From Betaproteobacteria bacterium (lineage in GTDB: Bacteria > Pseudomonadota > Gammaproteobacteria > Burkholderiales > SG8-41), in contig JANYDM010000086.1 of NCBI GenBank assembly GCA_025363575.1, positions 1-64,000 of the forward strand: 64,000 nt of DNA, in the 5' to 3' direction. The position numbers were made by a program, and so were the translations under genes. Shown here piece after piece: positions 9,156-19,218 of the stretch; the first letter of the stretch is position 1; each line of letters starts with the position of its first letter. The notes beneath the pieces are model-generated. The model had not been told where the DNA came from. It did no database searches and was given only the letters and a program-made list of their open reading frames with translations.

Positions 9156-10550
9156 TCAGTTGGAAGACTTGTGCGCGCGCGGCGCTGAACTAAGGTTGCC
9201 GCCGAGTATCCGGTGCATGCTGTCGGCATAGCGCGCGAGGTCGTCGTCGCGCTTGGTTTCGGTCGCACATATGAGCAGCGCGTTGCCGAGCTCCGGATAG
9301 TCCTGCGTCAATGCGAGGCCGCCCAGTATGCCCTGCGCCTTTAGCGCATGCAATACATCGGCGACGGGCTTGTTCAGTTGCACGACGAATTCGTGGAAAA
9401 TGGGGCCGCTGAACGTGCGAGTGATGCCTGGCACGGCGCAGAGTTGCTCCGCCAGCGCGAGCGCATTTGCATGGGACACGGCGGCAGTGCGCTCGAGGCC
9501 GGCGGGACCGAGCAATGCCATGTAAATAGTCGCCGCGGTCACAGCTAGCCCTTGGTTGGTGCAGATATTGGAAGTCGCTTTCGAGCGCCGGATATGCTGC
9601 TCGCGTGCCTGCAGCGTAAGTGTGTAGCCCGTACGGCCGTCGGCGTCGACCGTGCGCCCGACGATGCGTCCCGGCATCTGGCGCACGAGTTCGCGGCGGC
9701 ACGCCATAAACCCGAAATATGGACCGCCACTCGCGAGCGGCACGCCAAGCGGCTGCCCTTCGCCCACCGCAATGTCGGCGCCGCGCTCCGCCCACTCGCC
9801 CGGCGGTTTCACAATCGCGAGCGCAGTCGGGTTAACCACCGCGATAGTCAGCATGCGATTGTCGCGCGCCCAGGCCGTGAGTTCGTCCACCGGCTCCAGC
9901 ACGCCAAAAAAATTCGGCTGCGGCACTACCAGCGCAGCATAGTCACCGCCGGCAAATTTCTGTAGTACCGCCGGAATTACGTGGCCGCAGTCCGTGCAGT
10001 ACGGCACTTCGACGAGCTCGATGTTCTGGTCTTTGACCAGCGTGCGCGTGACCTCGCGATAAACCGGATGCACCGTCGCCAGCATCAATACGCGGCGCGC
10101 CGATTTGTGCGCGCGCACCGCCATCAACACCGCTTCGGCGAGCGCCGACGCGCCGTCGTAGAGGCTCGCGTTGGTCACGTTCATCGCGGTCAGCGACGTC
10201 ATCATCGTCTGGTATTCGTAGAGCAGCTGCAGCGTGCCCTGGCTCGCCTCGGCTTGGTAGGGCGTATAAGACGAGTAAAATTCGCCCCGCGTGGCGATCT
10301 GCCACACGGCCGCAGGTATGTGATGTTCGTAGGCGCCGGCGCCGATGAAATTCAGCCAGCGGCCGTCGCGCTCGGCGCGCTCATGCATGAGCCGCGCAAT
10401 ATCCATTTCGGCGAGCCCCGGCGGCACGCGCGCCAGCGTGGCGCTGCGCAGCGACGCCGGTATTTCATCGAAGAGATCGTCTATTGATGCCACGCCGATG
10501 GCGGCGAGCATCGCACCGATGTCGTCGTCGGTATGCGGAATGAACGGCAT
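9156..10550 (-). CDS. gcvPA: Glycine dehydrogenase (decarboxylating) subunit 1, P-protein alpha
   Basis: A 464-residue N-terminal half of the two-subunit P-protein; it associates with GcvPB to form the glycine decarboxylase. The start [15 protein letters not shown] and the segments [27 protein letters not shown] and [10 protein letters not shown] are characteristic. It begins 5 nt after the gcvH stop, so translation is probably coupled. The split P-protein differs from the single long GcvP common in many Burkholderiales. Confidence 0.94.
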   Translation of the reverse strand: MPFIPHTDDDIGAMLAAIGVASIDDLFDEIPASLRSATLARVPPGLAEMDIARLMHERAERDGRWLNFIGAGAYEHHIPAAVWQIATRGEFYSSYTPYQAEASQGTLQLLYEYQTMMTSLTAMNVTNASLYDGASALAEAVLMAVRAHKSARRVLMLATVHPVYREVTRTLVKDQNIELVEVPYCTDCGHVIPAVLQKFAGGDYAALVVPQPNFFGVLEPVDELTAWARDNRMLTIAVVNPTALAIVKPPGEWAERGADIAVGEGQPLGVPLASGGPYFGFMACRRELVRQMPGRIVGRTVDADGRTGYTLTLQAREQHIRRSKATSNICTNQGLAVTAATIYMALLGPAGLERTAAVSHANALALAEQLCAVPGITRTFSGPIFHEFVVQLNKPVADVLHALKAQGILGGLALTQDYPELGNALLICATETKRDDDLARYADSMHRILGGNLSSAPRAHKSSN

Positions 10551-10555
10551 GCTGA

Positions 10556-10945
10556 CTAGTGCTGGTCGGCGTCCGCGATCGCCTGGTATGCCGCGGCATC
10601 GAGCAATGCAGCCACTTCACCGGCGGCGGCAGGTTTCAGCTTGAATAGCCAGGCTGCGTAGGCGTCCTGATTGATTTTTTCGGGCGCGTCGGCGAGCTCG
10701 GCATTCGCTGCCACGACTTCTCCCGATACCGGCGCAAAAACATCGGCGGCCGCCTTAACCGATTCGACGACCGCGCATTCTTCGCCCTGCTTCAATTGAC
10801 GTCCTACCGCGGGTGTCTCGACGAACACCAGGTCGCCGAGCAGTTCCTGGGCGTGATTCGTGATGCCGACGGTGACCGTGCCGTCTGCCTCCTGTTTTAC
10901 CCATTCGTGCGATTTCGTGTACTTGAGGTTAGCGGGTGTCGTCAT
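10556..10945 (-). CDS. gcvH: Glycine cleavage system H protein
   Basis: A 129-residue lipoyl carrier that shuttles the aminomethyl group between the P and T proteins and the L protein. The lipoylated lysine is Lys64 in [17 protein letters not shown] at the N-terminus and [17 protein letters not shown] are conserved. It lies between gcvT and gcvPA in the operon governed by the riboswitch upstream of gcvT. Confidence 0.96.
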   Translation of the reverse strand: MTTPANLKYTKSHEWVKQEADGTVTVGITNHAQELLGDLVFVETPAVGRQLKQGEECAVVESVKAAADVFAPVSGEVVAANAELADAPEKINQDAYAAWLFKLKPAAAGEVAALLDAAAYQAIADADQH

Positions 10946-11010
10946 GGCTTTGCTCCGGAAAAGTTTCGGCTGCGGATTTTATCGTGAAACGCTGGCGGGT
11001 CCGGCGCGCG

Positions 11011-12105
11011 CTATGGGACCAGTACTTTGCCGTGATGCACGAACGGCGGCTTGACCGTGCGCGCCCGCAACAGCTTGTCGCGCACCGCGACTTGCACGTC
11101 GTCACCGGGGTGCACGGCAAGCGGCACGCGCGCCAGCGCGATTGAGCGCTCAAAGGTCGGCCCGAACCCGCCGCTGGTTATTTCGCCGTCGCCGTGAGCG
11201 GTGACGACTTTTTGATGGCCGCGCATCACGCCCTTGTCGAGCAGGATCAGGCCGAGCATGTGACGCGTCAGCGGCATTTTTTTCAAGGCGCCCCGGCCGA
11301 TGAAATCACGTTCGGCTTTCATGTCTACCGTCCATGCGAGCCCCGTTTCGAGCGGCGTGGTCGTCTCATCCATGTCCTGGCCGTAAAGATTCATGCCCGC
11401 CTCCAGACGCAGCGTGTCGCGCGCGCCGAGTCCCGCCGCGGCCACGCCCAGCGCGCTCAATTGCTTCCACAATCCGGTCGCTTGCATGGCGGGCAAAACA
11501 ATTTCAAAACCGTCTTCGCCGGTGTAGCCGGTGCGTGCGAGCATCGTGTCACCGAGATGTGCCGCGCTGAAATAAACGAGGCCTGCGGCAACTGCCTGCG
11601 CTCCCGGCAACGCCGCGTAAACCTTGTCGCGCGCCTGCGGTCCCTGCACCGCGATGATCGCGAGATCACGACGCGCCGCCAGCGTGACCTGGGGTTCGCG
11701 CGCGTCGCGCTGCGCGGTCAACCATGCAAAGTCTTTCTCGGCGGTGCCGGCGTTGACGACCAGCCGGAACCAGTCCTCGGCAAAATAATAGGCGATCAAA
11801 TCGTCGAGCACGCCGCCCGCCTCGTTGAGCAGGCATGAGTACAAGGCCTTGCCAGGTACTTGCAGGCGGCCGGCGTTGTTCGCAAGCACGTGGGCGAGCA
11901 GCGCGCGGCTGCCGGCGCCGCGCACATCGATCGCCAACATATGCGATACATCAAACATACCGCACGCCTTGCGTACGCGATGATGCTCTTCGATCTGCGA
12001 GCCGTAATGCAGCGGCATGTCCCAGCCGCCGAAGTCCACCATGCGCGCGCCCATTTCGCGGTGCAGCGCGTTGAGCGGGGTCGTTTTAAGCGCGGATGCA
12101 GTCAC
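11011..12105 (-). CDS. gcvT: Aminomethyltransferase, glycine cleavage T protein
   Basis: A protein of about 364 residues that transfers the methylene carbon from aminomethyl-GcvH to tetrahydrofolate, releasing ammonia. [24 protein letters not shown] near the start (in two parts [10 protein letters not shown] and EEHHRVR), DVSHM and the [12 protein letters not shown] segment are diagnostic. There is no suitable ATG; GTG at 12105 is chosen because GGAA lies about 8 nt upstream, while GTG at 12111 is too close to it. The longer open frame runs through the riboswitch and is not coding. Confidence 0.92.
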   Translation of the reverse strand: MTASALKTTPLNALHREMGARMVDFGGWDMPLHYGSQIEEHHRVRKACGMFDVSHMLAIDVRGAGSRALLAHVLANNAGRLQVPGKALYSCLLNEAGGVLDDLIAYYFAEDWFRLVVNAGTAEKDFAWLTAQRDAREPQVTLAARRDLAIIAVQGPQARDKVYAALPGAQAVAAGLVYFSAAHLGDTMLARTGYTGEDGFEIVLPAMQATGLWKQLSALGVAAAGLGARDTLRLEAGMNLYGQDMDETTTPLETGLAWTVDMKAERDFIGRGALKKMPLTRHMLGLILLDKGVMRGHQKVVTAHGDGEITSGGFGPTFERSIALARVPLAVHPGDDVQVAVRDKLLRARTVKPPFVHHGKVLVP

Positions 12106-12120
12106 TGGCACGGTTCCAAA

Positions 12121-12155
12121 TAAAAAAGGGTGAGGCCGGTCATTCGGCTTCACCC
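12121..12155 (-). terminator. Riboswitch expression platform: intrinsic terminator before gcvT
   Basis: On the minus strand GGGTGA-A-GCCG pairs with CGGC-C-TCACCC around an AATGAC loop and runs straight into TTTTTT. The left arm uses the last G residues of the second glycine aptamer (conserved ACAGAGGGG end). Terminator formation and a folded aptamer should therefore compete, as in a glycine-activated ON switch. Confidence 0.85.
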
Positions 12156-12352
12156 CTCTGTCCGGGAACCTGAGAGATTGCAAAACGCACAGCGCTTTGC
12201 GTGCCCCTTCGGTGGTGAGACCGGCGTGCCGGCCCCGCGCTCTCCAGAGTTGTCTCGCGCGCAACAGTTCTTAAGGAGTGAACCTGGCCTGAGCGGTTCC
12301 GGGTGGTTGCGCCTTCGGCGGCGCCGCAATGTGCACGGCACGCTCTCCTGCT
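12152..12352 (-). ncRNA. Tandem (two-aptamer) glycine riboswitch
   Basis: Two successive glycine aptamers can be read on the minus strand. The first runs from GGAGAG (12348-12343) through CGCCGAAGGCGCAA and GCTCAGG. The second runs from CTCTGGAGAG (12249-12240) through CACCGAAGGGGCA and AATCTCTCAGG to GGACAGAGGGG near 12153. These are the hallmark conserved segments of the gcvT RNA element. The element lies directly upstream of gcvT and ends in an intrinsic terminator, so glycine should turn on the cleavage operon. Boundaries are estimated by eye. Confidence 0.93.
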
Positions 12353-12390
12353 GCGGCGTGGAACCCGGCAATGGGCTCCGCGACAGCCAC

Positions 12391-12420
12391 ACTATACTGC
12401 ACCGCCATCCGGCGGCGCAA
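12391..12420 (-). promoter_or_regulatory. Probable promoter of the gcv operon
   Basis: On the minus strand TTGCGC (12415-12420) and TATAGT (12391-12396) are 18 bp apart. Transcription would begin about 12384, some 35 nt before the first glycine aptamer. The -35 box lies immediately downstream of the DUF3426 gene stop. Confidence 0.5.
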
Positions 12421-12421
12421 A

Positions 12422-13258
12422 TCAGCGCGCCGGCGCCGCGATCAGATCGAGCCGGAAACCTGCCGCGCCCAGATCGCCGGTATCGAGATCGAGACGGACG
12501 GTCACTTCGGCATTCGGCGCAATGCTTCGCGCGTCTTTGCCGGCGGGAACATATTCGGCGGGCAAAAATACGCGGCGCGCGACAGTGTGCTCCTTGATGT
12601 TCGTCAGCACGACGTCGAGCGCTGGATAGCCGACCTCGGTGGTGGCGTGATTGCGCAGCGTCGCCGTCAATGCAATCACGCCGGGGTTCGCGGCATCGAC
12701 CGCCTGCATGTCGGAGGCTTCGATGCTGATCTGGCGCGGCCTCTGCGGCAGCGCGACAGTACAGCGGAGCAGGTCGCACATCCGGTTCAGCGGCATCCGT
12801 GCCTCCGGGATGCTCGCGGCAATGTCGCTGCGGTAAAAATAGGCGGCTTGGCCCGCCAGGCCGAGCGCGAGAAGCAAACTGCCGAACGCCCAGCCGCCGC
12901 CGCGCCGCCGGGGCGCAGCGAGATTTACCGCTACGACCGGGGGCGGCTCAACCACCGCCCCCGGTGTGGGAGCGGTTTCGCGCAGGTCTTCGGCTCCGGT
13001 ATCCAGCGCGGCCTCGGGCTCATTGTGCACAGTGAGTTCTTCGGCAATCGTCGCGGCGGCGATAACCGGTGCCTTTGCTTGCTGCTCTTCCGCCGGGTCC
13101 AGTGCCTGCGTTGTATCCGGCAACGTTGCCAGCGTTTTGAAGCCGTCAAATACCTGCGCGCACCGGCCGCAACGAACCATGCCATGCTGCGCCTGCAATT
13201 GCAGCGGCGTTACGCGGAAAGTGGTTCCGCAGCCGGGGCATTTGGTGACGATGCTCAT
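12422..13258 (-). CDS. Zinc-ribbon and DUF3426 domain protein
   Basis: A 278-residue protein with an N-terminal MJ0042-type zinc ribbon (CPGCGTTFRV ... VRCGRCAQVFDG, cysteines about residues 8-33), a Pro/Ala-rich linker, one membrane segment (about residues 124-143) and a periplasmic DUF3426 domain. Function is unknown. The gene regularly follows prmA in betaproteobacteria and starts 19 nt after its stop here, so co-transcription with aroQ-accB-accC-prmA is likely. Confidence 0.85.
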   Translation of the reverse strand: MSIVTKCPGCGTTFRVTPLQLQAQHGMVRCGRCAQVFDGFKTLATLPDTTQALDPAEEQQAKAPVIAAATIAEELTVHNEPEAALDTGAEDLRETAPTPGAVVEPPPVVAVNLAAPRRRGGGWAFGSLLLALGLAGQAAYFYRSDIAASIPEARMPLNRMCDLLRCTVALPQRPRQISIEASDMQAVDAANPGVIALTATLRNHATTEVGYPALDVVLTNIKEHTVARRVFLPAEYVPAGKDARSIAPNAEVTVRLDLDTGDLGAAGFRLDLIAAPAR

Positions 13259-13277
13259 GTTTGCGCGCGATGCCCGA

Positions 13278-14165
13278 TCAGCGCTTCATGCCGCTGATCA
13301 GCGTCCATCCGTCTTCGTGATGCAACGGCTGTAAATCAAACCACGCGCGATAGACGTCCGCGACTTCCGCTGCCTGATGATCCAGCACGCCCGACAATAC
13401 AATGCGCCCCCTGGCGCGCGTCGCGTTCGCGAGCACAGGAGCGAGCAGTTTGAGCGGGTTGGCTAGAATGTTGGCGAGCACGATGTGGGCGGGTGTCGGC
13501 GCGCCGCCGGCGGCGGCGAACTCCATTTCGACCTGATTTTGCATCGCATTGTGCCGCGCCGCAACCAGCGCCAACGGATCGATATCGACGCCGGTCGCAC
13601 TCGCTGCACCGAGCTTCATCGCGGCGATGCCCAGTATGCCGGAGCCGCAACCGTAATCGATCACCCGTTCGCCGCCACGCAGGTTGACGTCGAGCCAGCT
13701 TAAACACAGGCGCGTCGTGGGATGCGTGCCGGTACCAAACGCGAGTCCCGGATCGATGACCAGGTTGATCGCATTCGCATCCGGGGCCGCGTGCCAGGTC
13801 GGCACGACCCACAGGCGAGCGGACACGCGCACGGGCTGAAACTGGCTTTGGGTCGCCGCAACCCAGTCCTGATCGGCAACTTGCGTGACTTCGAACGGCG
13901 TCGCCAGATCGAGACCTGCCGCATTCAATGCGGCGCTCACGCAGGCATCGACAGCCGCACTCTCTGCGAAAAGCGCGCTGATACGCGAGCGACTCCATTC
14001 GCCGACGGGGGGCTCGCCCGGTTCGGCAAACAGTGCATGCTCGTCCGCCGTGCCCGCGGCGGCATCGGTCACGTCGACAGCGACGGCGCCGGTTTCCAGC
14101 AATGCGTCTGCCAGCGTTTCGACGCCGGCCGCATCGACAATAAGGATGACGGAAAGCCAGGGCAT
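13278..14165 (-). CDS. prmA: Ribosomal protein L11 methyltransferase
   Basis: A 295-residue SAM-dependent methyltransferase that trimethylates ribosomal protein L11. The SAM-binding motif DYGCGSGILGIAAMKLGA, the preceding GLAFGTGTHPTTRLCL and the post-motif ANILANPL are diagnostic. It lies 106 nt after accC in the same direction; the intervening DNA shows no gene. Confidence 0.95.
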   Translation of the reverse strand: MPWLSVILIVDAAGVETLADALLETGAVAVDVTDAAAGTADEHALFAEPGEPPVGEWSRSRISALFAESAAVDACVSAALNAAGLDLATPFEVTQVADQDWVAATQSQFQPVRVSARLWVVPTWHAAPDANAINLVIDPGLAFGTGTHPTTRLCLSWLDVNLRGGERVIDYGCGSGILGIAAMKLGAASATGVDIDPLALVAARHNAMQNQVEMEFAAAGGAPTPAHIVLANILANPLKLLAPVLANATRARGRIVLSGVLDHQAAEVADVYRAWFDLQPLHHEDGWTLISGMKR

Positions 14166-14271
14166 GATTCAGGATCAGGTTGGCTGGGATTCGGGTTTCG
14201 GCAGCAAGCAGGCAGATGCTGCGCCTAAGTAGCGCTGCTCACTCGCGGATCCCGCATCCTGAAACCTGGTC

Positions 14272-15621
14272 TTAACCTTTGGCTTTGGCGAGTTTCTGCT
14301 CGAGGTAGTGGATGCTCGTGCCGCCGCGCAGGAAGGCGGCGTCGCGCATCAACTCTGCGTGCAGCGGCAGGTTCGTCTTGATGCCTTCGACGACGGCCTC
14401 CGAGAGCGCAATGCCCATGCGCGCAATCGCCTGCTCGCGCGTATCGCCGTAGGCGATCAGCTTGCCGATCAGCGAATCGTAGTTCGGCGGCACGAAGTAG
14501 TTGTTGTACACATGCGAATCGACGCGTATGCCGGGGCCGCCCGGCATATGCCACGACGTAACGCGGCCGGGCGACGGGGTGAACTTGTACGGATCTTCGG
14601 CATTGATGCGGCATTCAATCGCGTGGCCCTTGAACACGATGTCGCGCTGCTTGACCGGCATGCGCTCGCCGGCCGCGATACGTATCTGCGCCTGCACGAT
14701 ATCCACACCCGTGATCATTTCCGTGACCGGATGCTCGACTTGCAGGCGCGTATTCATTTCGATGAAATAGAACTCGTCGTTCTCGTAGAGAAACTCGAAC
14801 GTGCCGGCGCCTTCGTAGCCGATCTTGCGGCAGGCTTCGGCGCAGCGCTCGCCGACGCGGATGCGCCCGCGCATCGGCAAGTGCGGCGCCGGCGCCTCTT
14901 CGATGATTTTCTGATGGCGCCGCTGCATCGAGCAATCGCGGTCGCCGAGATAAACCGCGTTGCGGAATTTGTCAGCCAGCACCTGGATCTCGATGTGGCG
15001 CGGCGCCTCGAGAAATTTTTCCAGGTAGACCATGGGATTGCCGAACGCCGCCTGCGCTTCTGCACGCGTCATCGCTACCGCGTTCAGCAGCGCGGCCTCG
15101 GTATGCACGACGCGCATGCCGCGGCCGCCGCCGCCGCCGGCCGCCTTGATGATTACGGGATAGCCGACCGCACGCGCCATCTTGACGATTTCCTCCGGCG
15201 CTTCGGGCAAGGCGCCTTCACTGCCGGGCACGCACGGAATGCCCGCCTTGCGCATGGCGGCTTTCGCGCTGACTTTGTCGCCCATCATGCGGATCGTTTC
15301 TGCCTTCGGTCCGATGAAGACGAAACCGCTTTTTTCGACGCGCTCCGCGAAATCGGCGTTTTCCGAAAGGAAGCCGTAGCCCGGGTGAATGGCCTCGGCA
15401 TCCGTGACCTCGGCCGCGCTAATGATGGCCGGGATATTCAGGTAGCTTTGCGCCGATGGCGGCGGGCCTATGCAAACCGACTCGTCGGCCAGTTTTACGT
15501 ACTTCGCCTCCGCGTCCACTTCCGAATGCACGGCAACGGTTTTGATGCCCATCTCGCGACATGCGCGCTGTATGCGCAACGCGATCTCGCCGCGATTGGC
15601 GATCAGTATTTTTTCGAACAT
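14272..15621 (-). CDS. accC: Biotin carboxylase subunit of acetyl-CoA carboxylase
   Basis: A 449-residue ATP-grasp enzyme that carboxylates the biotin of AccB, the first half-reaction of fatty-acid synthesis. It starts [17 protein letters not shown]; the glycine-rich ATP loop [12 protein letters not shown], the EEAPAP segment and [14 protein letters not shown] are all present. It lies 53 nt after accB and is surely in the same operon. Confidence 0.97.
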   Translation of the reverse strand: MFEKILIANRGEIALRIQRACREMGIKTVAVHSEVDAEAKYVKLADESVCIGPPPSAQSYLNIPAIISAAEVTDAEAIHPGYGFLSENADFAERVEKSGFVFIGPKAETIRMMGDKVSAKAAMRKAGIPCVPGSEGALPEAPEEIVKMARAVGYPVIIKAAGGGGGRGMRVVHTEAALLNAVAMTRAEAQAAFGNPMVYLEKFLEAPRHIEIQVLADKFRNAVYLGDRDCSMQRRHQKIIEEAPAPHLPMRGRIRVGERCAEACRKIGYEGAGTFEFLYENDEFYFIEMNTRLQVEHPVTEMITGVDIVQAQIRIAAGERMPVKQRDIVFKGHAIECRINAEDPYKFTPSPGRVTSWHMPGGPGIRVDSHVYNNYFVPPNYDSLIGKLIAYGDTREQAIARMGIALSEAVVEGIKTNLPLHAELMRDAAFLRGGTSIHYLEQKLAKAKG

Positions 15622-15674
15622 GGACTAAGTACGCAACCGCATTGCCGCCAGTGTCCGCACTGCTGCGGCCTGCA

Positions 15675-16118
15675 TCAGCCGATCACCATCAGGGCATGCC
15701 CATATTCAACCGGTTGACCGTTCTCGACCAGGATCGCCTTGATGACCCCGGAGCGGTCCGCCTCAATTTCATTCAGGAGCTTCATTGCCTCGATGATGCA
15801 GACCGTGTCTCCTTCGTTTACAGTCTGCCCGACTTCTACGAAGGACTTGGCGCCGGGGGTCGCCGCGCGATAGTAAGTGCCAACCATTGGAGATTTCAGC
15901 ACATGACCTTCAGAGACTGGCGGGGCCGTCGCGGCTGCAGGTAGCGCTGCCGCCACCGGGCTATTGCCGGCGACGGGAATGACCGTCGCGGTGACTGGCG
16001 CACTCGCTGTAGTGCTGCGGCTGATACGGACTTTCTCTTCACCCTCGGTGATCTCGAGCTCGGCTATACCGGACTCCTCAACCAGATCGATGAGCTTTTT
16101 CAGTTTACGCAGGTCCAT
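15675..16118 (-). CDS. accB: Biotin carboxyl carrier protein of acetyl-CoA carboxylase
   Basis: A 147-residue protein with an N-terminal helical domain, an Ala/Pro-rich linker (about residues 35-75) and a C-terminal biotinyl domain. The biotinylated lysine is in [10 protein letters not shown], about residue 113. It carries biotin between AccC and the carboxyltransferase AccAD, whose genes are outside this window. It lies 14 nt after aroQ. Confidence 0.97.
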   Translation of the reverse strand: MDLRKLKKLIDLVEESGIAELEITEGEEKVRISRSTTASAPVTATVIPVAGNSPVAAALPAAATAPPVSEGHVLKSPMVGTYYRAATPGAKSFVEVGQTVNEGDTVCIIEAMKLLNEIEADRSGVIKAILVENGQPVEYGHALMVIG

Positions 16119-16132
16119 GGTCGGCCTCCCCG

Positions 16133-16573
16133 TTACGGTTGCAGCGCATATTCGAGTGCAAGTTCATAACCCTTGCCGCCCAGGCCGCCGACGACACCCA
16201 CGGCCAGATCAGAAAAATAGGAACGCCGGCGAAATTCCTCGCGCGCGAATACGTTGGACAGATGTACCTCGATAAAAGGGATCTTGACCGCCGCCAGCGC
16301 ATCGCGCATGGCGACGCTGGTATGCGTGAATGCGGCCGGATTGGCGATGATGAAGTCGACGCCGTCGCGTTGCGCCTGTTGGATCCGGTTGACGAGCTCG
16401 CCTTCGACATTACTTTGGTAAACCTCCAGCCTGACACCGGCCTTGCCCGCCCGGCCCAGCAACGCGCTGTTGATTGTTGCGAGAGTGAGCAAGCCATAAT
16501 GCTGGGGCTCACGGATACCCAGCAGGTTCAGATTAGGGCCATGCACAACCAGAATGTTTTTATACCCGGGCAT
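16133..16573 (-). CDS. aroQ: 3-dehydroquinate dehydratase, type II
   Basis: A 146-residue dodecameric enzyme of the shikimate pathway that dehydrates 3-dehydroquinate. [17 protein letters not shown] holds the catalytic Arg and Tyr, [17 protein letters not shown] the substrate loop, and [17 protein letters not shown] the catalytic His and lid. aroQ-accB-accC is a common order in proteobacteria. No strong ribosome-binding site precedes the ATG at 16573. Confidence 0.95.
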   Translation of the reverse strand: MPGYKNILVVHGPNLNLLGIREPQHYGLLTLATINSALLGRAGKAGVRLEVYQSNVEGELVNRIQQAQRDGVDFIIANPAAFTHTSVAMRDALAAVKIPFIEVHLSNVFAREEFRRRSYFSDLAVGVVGGLGGKGYELALEYALQP

Positions 16574-16890
16574 AAGATGCCGTCACTTAGCCGGCGCTGT
16601 ATTAACGAATTTGCGCTGTGCAAAGTAGTTTGAGTTGGCAAACCGAAGCACAAACGAGAAACTTGCCGTCATTTTCCAGTAGATCGCAGCATTTTGTCCA
16701 ATTTTTGCACGCTCCCGTGCTATCCAAGCGCATTAATTTGGTCAAAATAGCGGATGAGAATGGCAAAGTGACGTCGGGATTAAAGGATCGGTTCTGCAAG
16801 GGCAGCGTACATCCAACTTAACTCCGTTCAGTCGACCGATAGTACCTTTTAAAGGTAGATAGCCGCTTTTGATCCTATTTTCAACGACGA
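16574..16890. other. AT-richer intergenic region between aroQ and the tlpA-like gene
   Basis: About 317 bases without a convincing gene; the short frames here have no recognisable features. It must hold the aroQ operon promoter: TTGACC on the minus strand (16740-16745) could be a -35 box, but no clear -10 follows. Two inverted repeats are present: TACCTTT-T-AAAGGTA (16843-16857) and GCACG-CTCC-CGTGC (about 16707-16720). Neither is followed by a T tract, so they do not look like terminators. Confidence 0.5.
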
Positions 16891-17424
16891 TCAAAGAAAG
16901 GGCAGCAGCAAGTTGTCCAGCTTTTCGGGCTTTAAGACCCCGACTTGGGAGAAAATGACTTTCCCGGTGCGGTCTATCGCCAAGGTGTACGGCAGCACGC
17001 TATGCTGGTTCCCCAACAGGCGCGCAAACTCCATCGTTTCCAGGCCGCCGACGACCAGCGGGTAATTGATGGCCATTTCTTTGGCATACGGCGCGACGCG
17101 CTCCTTGTGGTCGATCGCTACCCCGACAAACTGGACTCCCCTCGCGCGATAACGCTCCTGAAACTGGATAAACCCGGGGATTTCTTCGCGGCATGGCGCG
17201 CACCAGGTCGCCCAGAAGTTTACGACCAACACCTTGCCTCGCCATTGCTCGAAGGATTGCAGCCGATTGTCCAACCCCATCAGGCTCGCGCCCAGCACCA
17301 TGCGGCCCGCGATTTCGGGGCTCGGCGGAGCGTCGGCAACGCGCCATTGATAGTAGAACAAGCCGGCCGCGGCAAAGGCGATGGCAATCCCGCCGGCGAT
17401 CAGCGCCTGAAGCGCCCTGTTCAT
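16891..17424 (-). CDS. TlpA/ResA-like membrane-anchored thioredoxin
   Basis: A 177-residue protein with one N-terminal membrane anchor (about residues 5-25) and a periplasmic thioredoxin fold bearing WCAPC (Cys75, Cys78). Such proteins reduce disulfides outside the cytoplasm, often on apocytochromes or copper chaperones, and take electrons from DsbD/CcdA. Its start overlaps the dsbD stop by 4 bases (ATGA), which supports that electron route here. Confidence 0.9.
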   Translation of the reverse strand: MNRALQALIAGGIAIAFAAAGLFYYQWRVADAPPSPEIAGRMVLGASLMGLDNRLQSFEQWRGKVLVVNFWATWCAPCREEIPGFIQFQERYRARGVQFVGVAIDHKERVAPYAKEMAINYPLVVGGLETMEFARLLGNQHSVLPYTLAIDRTGKVIFSQVGVLKPEKLDNLLLPFL

Positions 17425-19211
17425 TGCAGCGCGAGATCGAGGGCCGTGATGAATTTCGCAGCGGGCTGAAATCCGACCACGCGCAGGCTGCTGACCTCGC
17501 TCCCCTTGCGGTCGAAAAAAATGATACCCGGGGGCCCGAACAGGCTGAACCGTTTGAGCAGCGCCTTGTGGTCGTCGAGATTTTGCGTCACATCCGCTTG
17601 CAGCAACACCATATTGGCGAGACGCGCTCGCACGGTTTCATCGGCGAACGTGTAGCGTTCCATCTCCTTGCATGACACGCACCAGTCGGCATAGAAGTCG
17701 AGCATGACGGGCTTGCCGGCAGCGGCGCGTATCGCATTATCGAGCTCGGTCTGACTATTTATGCGCTGAAACGCAGGCGCGCGCCCCTCGGTCGCGGCGG
17801 CGCCGCGCAACCCTGAGAGCGGCTGCAAAACGTCGCGGCCCCCGGACAATGCACCGGCCAGCAGTGCTGTGCCCATTAACAATGCAATCACGCCTATGCC
17901 TTTGAAGAACTTGCGCGAGCCCGGCGCATTGGGCGGCAATGGATCGAGCGCGTGCAGGTAAATCGCCGATACGATCAGCAGCACGGCCCACGCCAGCATA
18001 TGCGCGACAACCGGCAGCAGCGGCGAAACAAGATAGATGGCCACGCCGAGCAGCACGACACCGAAAAAGCGCTTGACGCCCTCCATCCACGGTCCGGCTT
18101 TGGGCAGCAGAGTGCCGGCCGAGGCGCCTACCGCCAGCAAAGGGACGCCCATGCCCAGCGCCATGACAAACAAGGCCGCACCGCCCAGAACCCAGTCGCG
18201 CGATTGGCCGATGTAGATCAATGCCCCGGCCAAAGGCGCCGCGACGCAGGGGCCCACTATCAGCGCCGACAATATGCCCATGACGAACACGCTGGCGAAA
18301 TGCCCGCCATGCAGTTTGTTGCTCGTTACTGCGAGCCGGCTTTGCAGCGCGGCCGGTAATTGCAATTCGTAAAATCCGAACATCGACAAAGCAAGCAGCA
18401 CGAAGACCGCTGCAAAACCGGACAGCACCCAGGGGTTCTGTAGCGTGGCGGACAGAAGCGTACCGAGCAATCCCGCCGCAATACCGGCGATCGCATAAGT
18501 GATCGCCATGCCAAGCACGTAGACGAGCGACAGCGCGAAGCCGCGCGCATGCGTGAGATGCTCGCCGTGCGGCACGAGGATGCCGGACAAAATGGGAATC
18601 ATCGGAAATATGCATGGCGTCAGCGCAAGCAGCAGCCCGAAACCGAAAAAGCTTGCGATGAGGGCCCAGAATCCGCCCTTGAACAAGCCCGCGATCAATG
18701 CATCTTCAGACTGTGCCGCAGACGTCGTCGCTGCCGGCGCGCCCGGCAAGAAAGGCGTCGACGCCGGATTCACCGCAGCGGGCGAGTAGGCGGCGAGCGT
18801 GAGCTCCGCGGTCTGCTCCTGCGGCGGATAGCACACGCCCAGATCGGCGCAACCTTGCGACGTCGCTTTCAGGGTTAAGCGCGGCGATTGCGCGTCCGCG
18901 CCCCTGACCGGCAGCACAAAGCGCTGCTCGCCGCGGTAAGTCTGCACTTCGCCAAAAATTTCATCTTTCTTGACCTTGCCCGGCGGCAGCTGCGAGGCAT
19001 CAATGGTGATGGCCGCGGGCACAGCAGCGAATTTGAACTTGTCGCGATACATGTAATAGCCGGGCGCGATGGCGTAGCGCACCTCGACCTGGTTGGCGTC
19101 GATCAGGCGTGCCGAAAAAGCGAATGCCTTTTCCGGCTCGAGCAGCTCGGGCTCGGCTGCGCCGGCGAGACAGGACGACAGCAACAACAGAATGAGTAGT
19201 TTTTTCAGCAT
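17421..19211 (-). CDS. dsbD: Thiol:disulfide interchange protein DsbD
   Basis: A 596-residue inner-membrane reductase that passes electrons from cytoplasmic thioredoxin to periplasmic partners. A signal peptide leads into the N-terminal domain with the redox pair in CADLGVCYPPQE; the eight-helix core holds LTPCIFPMIP and VGPCVAAPL cysteines; the C-terminal thioredoxin domain has YADWCVSCKEME. Full length for the family. The tlpA-like gene overlapping its end is a likely client. Confidence 0.96.
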   Translation of the reverse strand: MLKKLLILLLLSSCLAGAAEPELLEPEKAFAFSARLIDANQVEVRYAIAPGYYMYRDKFKFAAVPAAITIDASQLPPGKVKKDEIFGEVQTYRGEQRFVLPVRGADAQSPRLTLKATSQGCADLGVCYPPQEQTAELTLAAYSPAAVNPASTPFLPGAPAATTSAAQSEDALIAGLFKGGFWALIASFFGFGLLLALTPCIFPMIPILSGILVPHGEHLTHARGFALSLVYVLGMAITYAIAGIAAGLLGTLLSATLQNPWVLSGFAAVFVLLALSMFGFYELQLPAALQSRLAVTSNKLHGGHFASVFVMGILSALIVGPCVAAPLAGALIYIGQSRDWVLGGAALFVMALGMGVPLLAVGASAGTLLPKAGPWMEGVKRFFGVVLLGVAIYLVSPLLPVVAHMLAWAVLLIVSAIYLHALDPLPPNAPGSRKFFKGIGVIALLMGTALLAGALSGGRDVLQPLSGLRGAAATEGRAPAFQRINSQTELDNAIRAAAGKPVMLDFYADWCVSCKEMERYTFADETVRARLANMVLLQADVTQNLDDHKALLKRFSLFGPPGIIFFDRKGSEVSSLRVVGFQPAAKFITALDLALQ

Positions 19212-19218
19212 GCCTGAT

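Noticed and set aside
14308..15717. Long open frame (469 codons) opposite accC
   Set aside because: It mirrors accC codon structure in GC-rich DNA, has no recognisable domain, and accC itself is certain.
16602..16821. Two 65-67 residue frames in the aroQ-tlpA gap
   Set aside because: Opposed and overlapping, no ribosome-binding site, no family feature; treated as non-coding.
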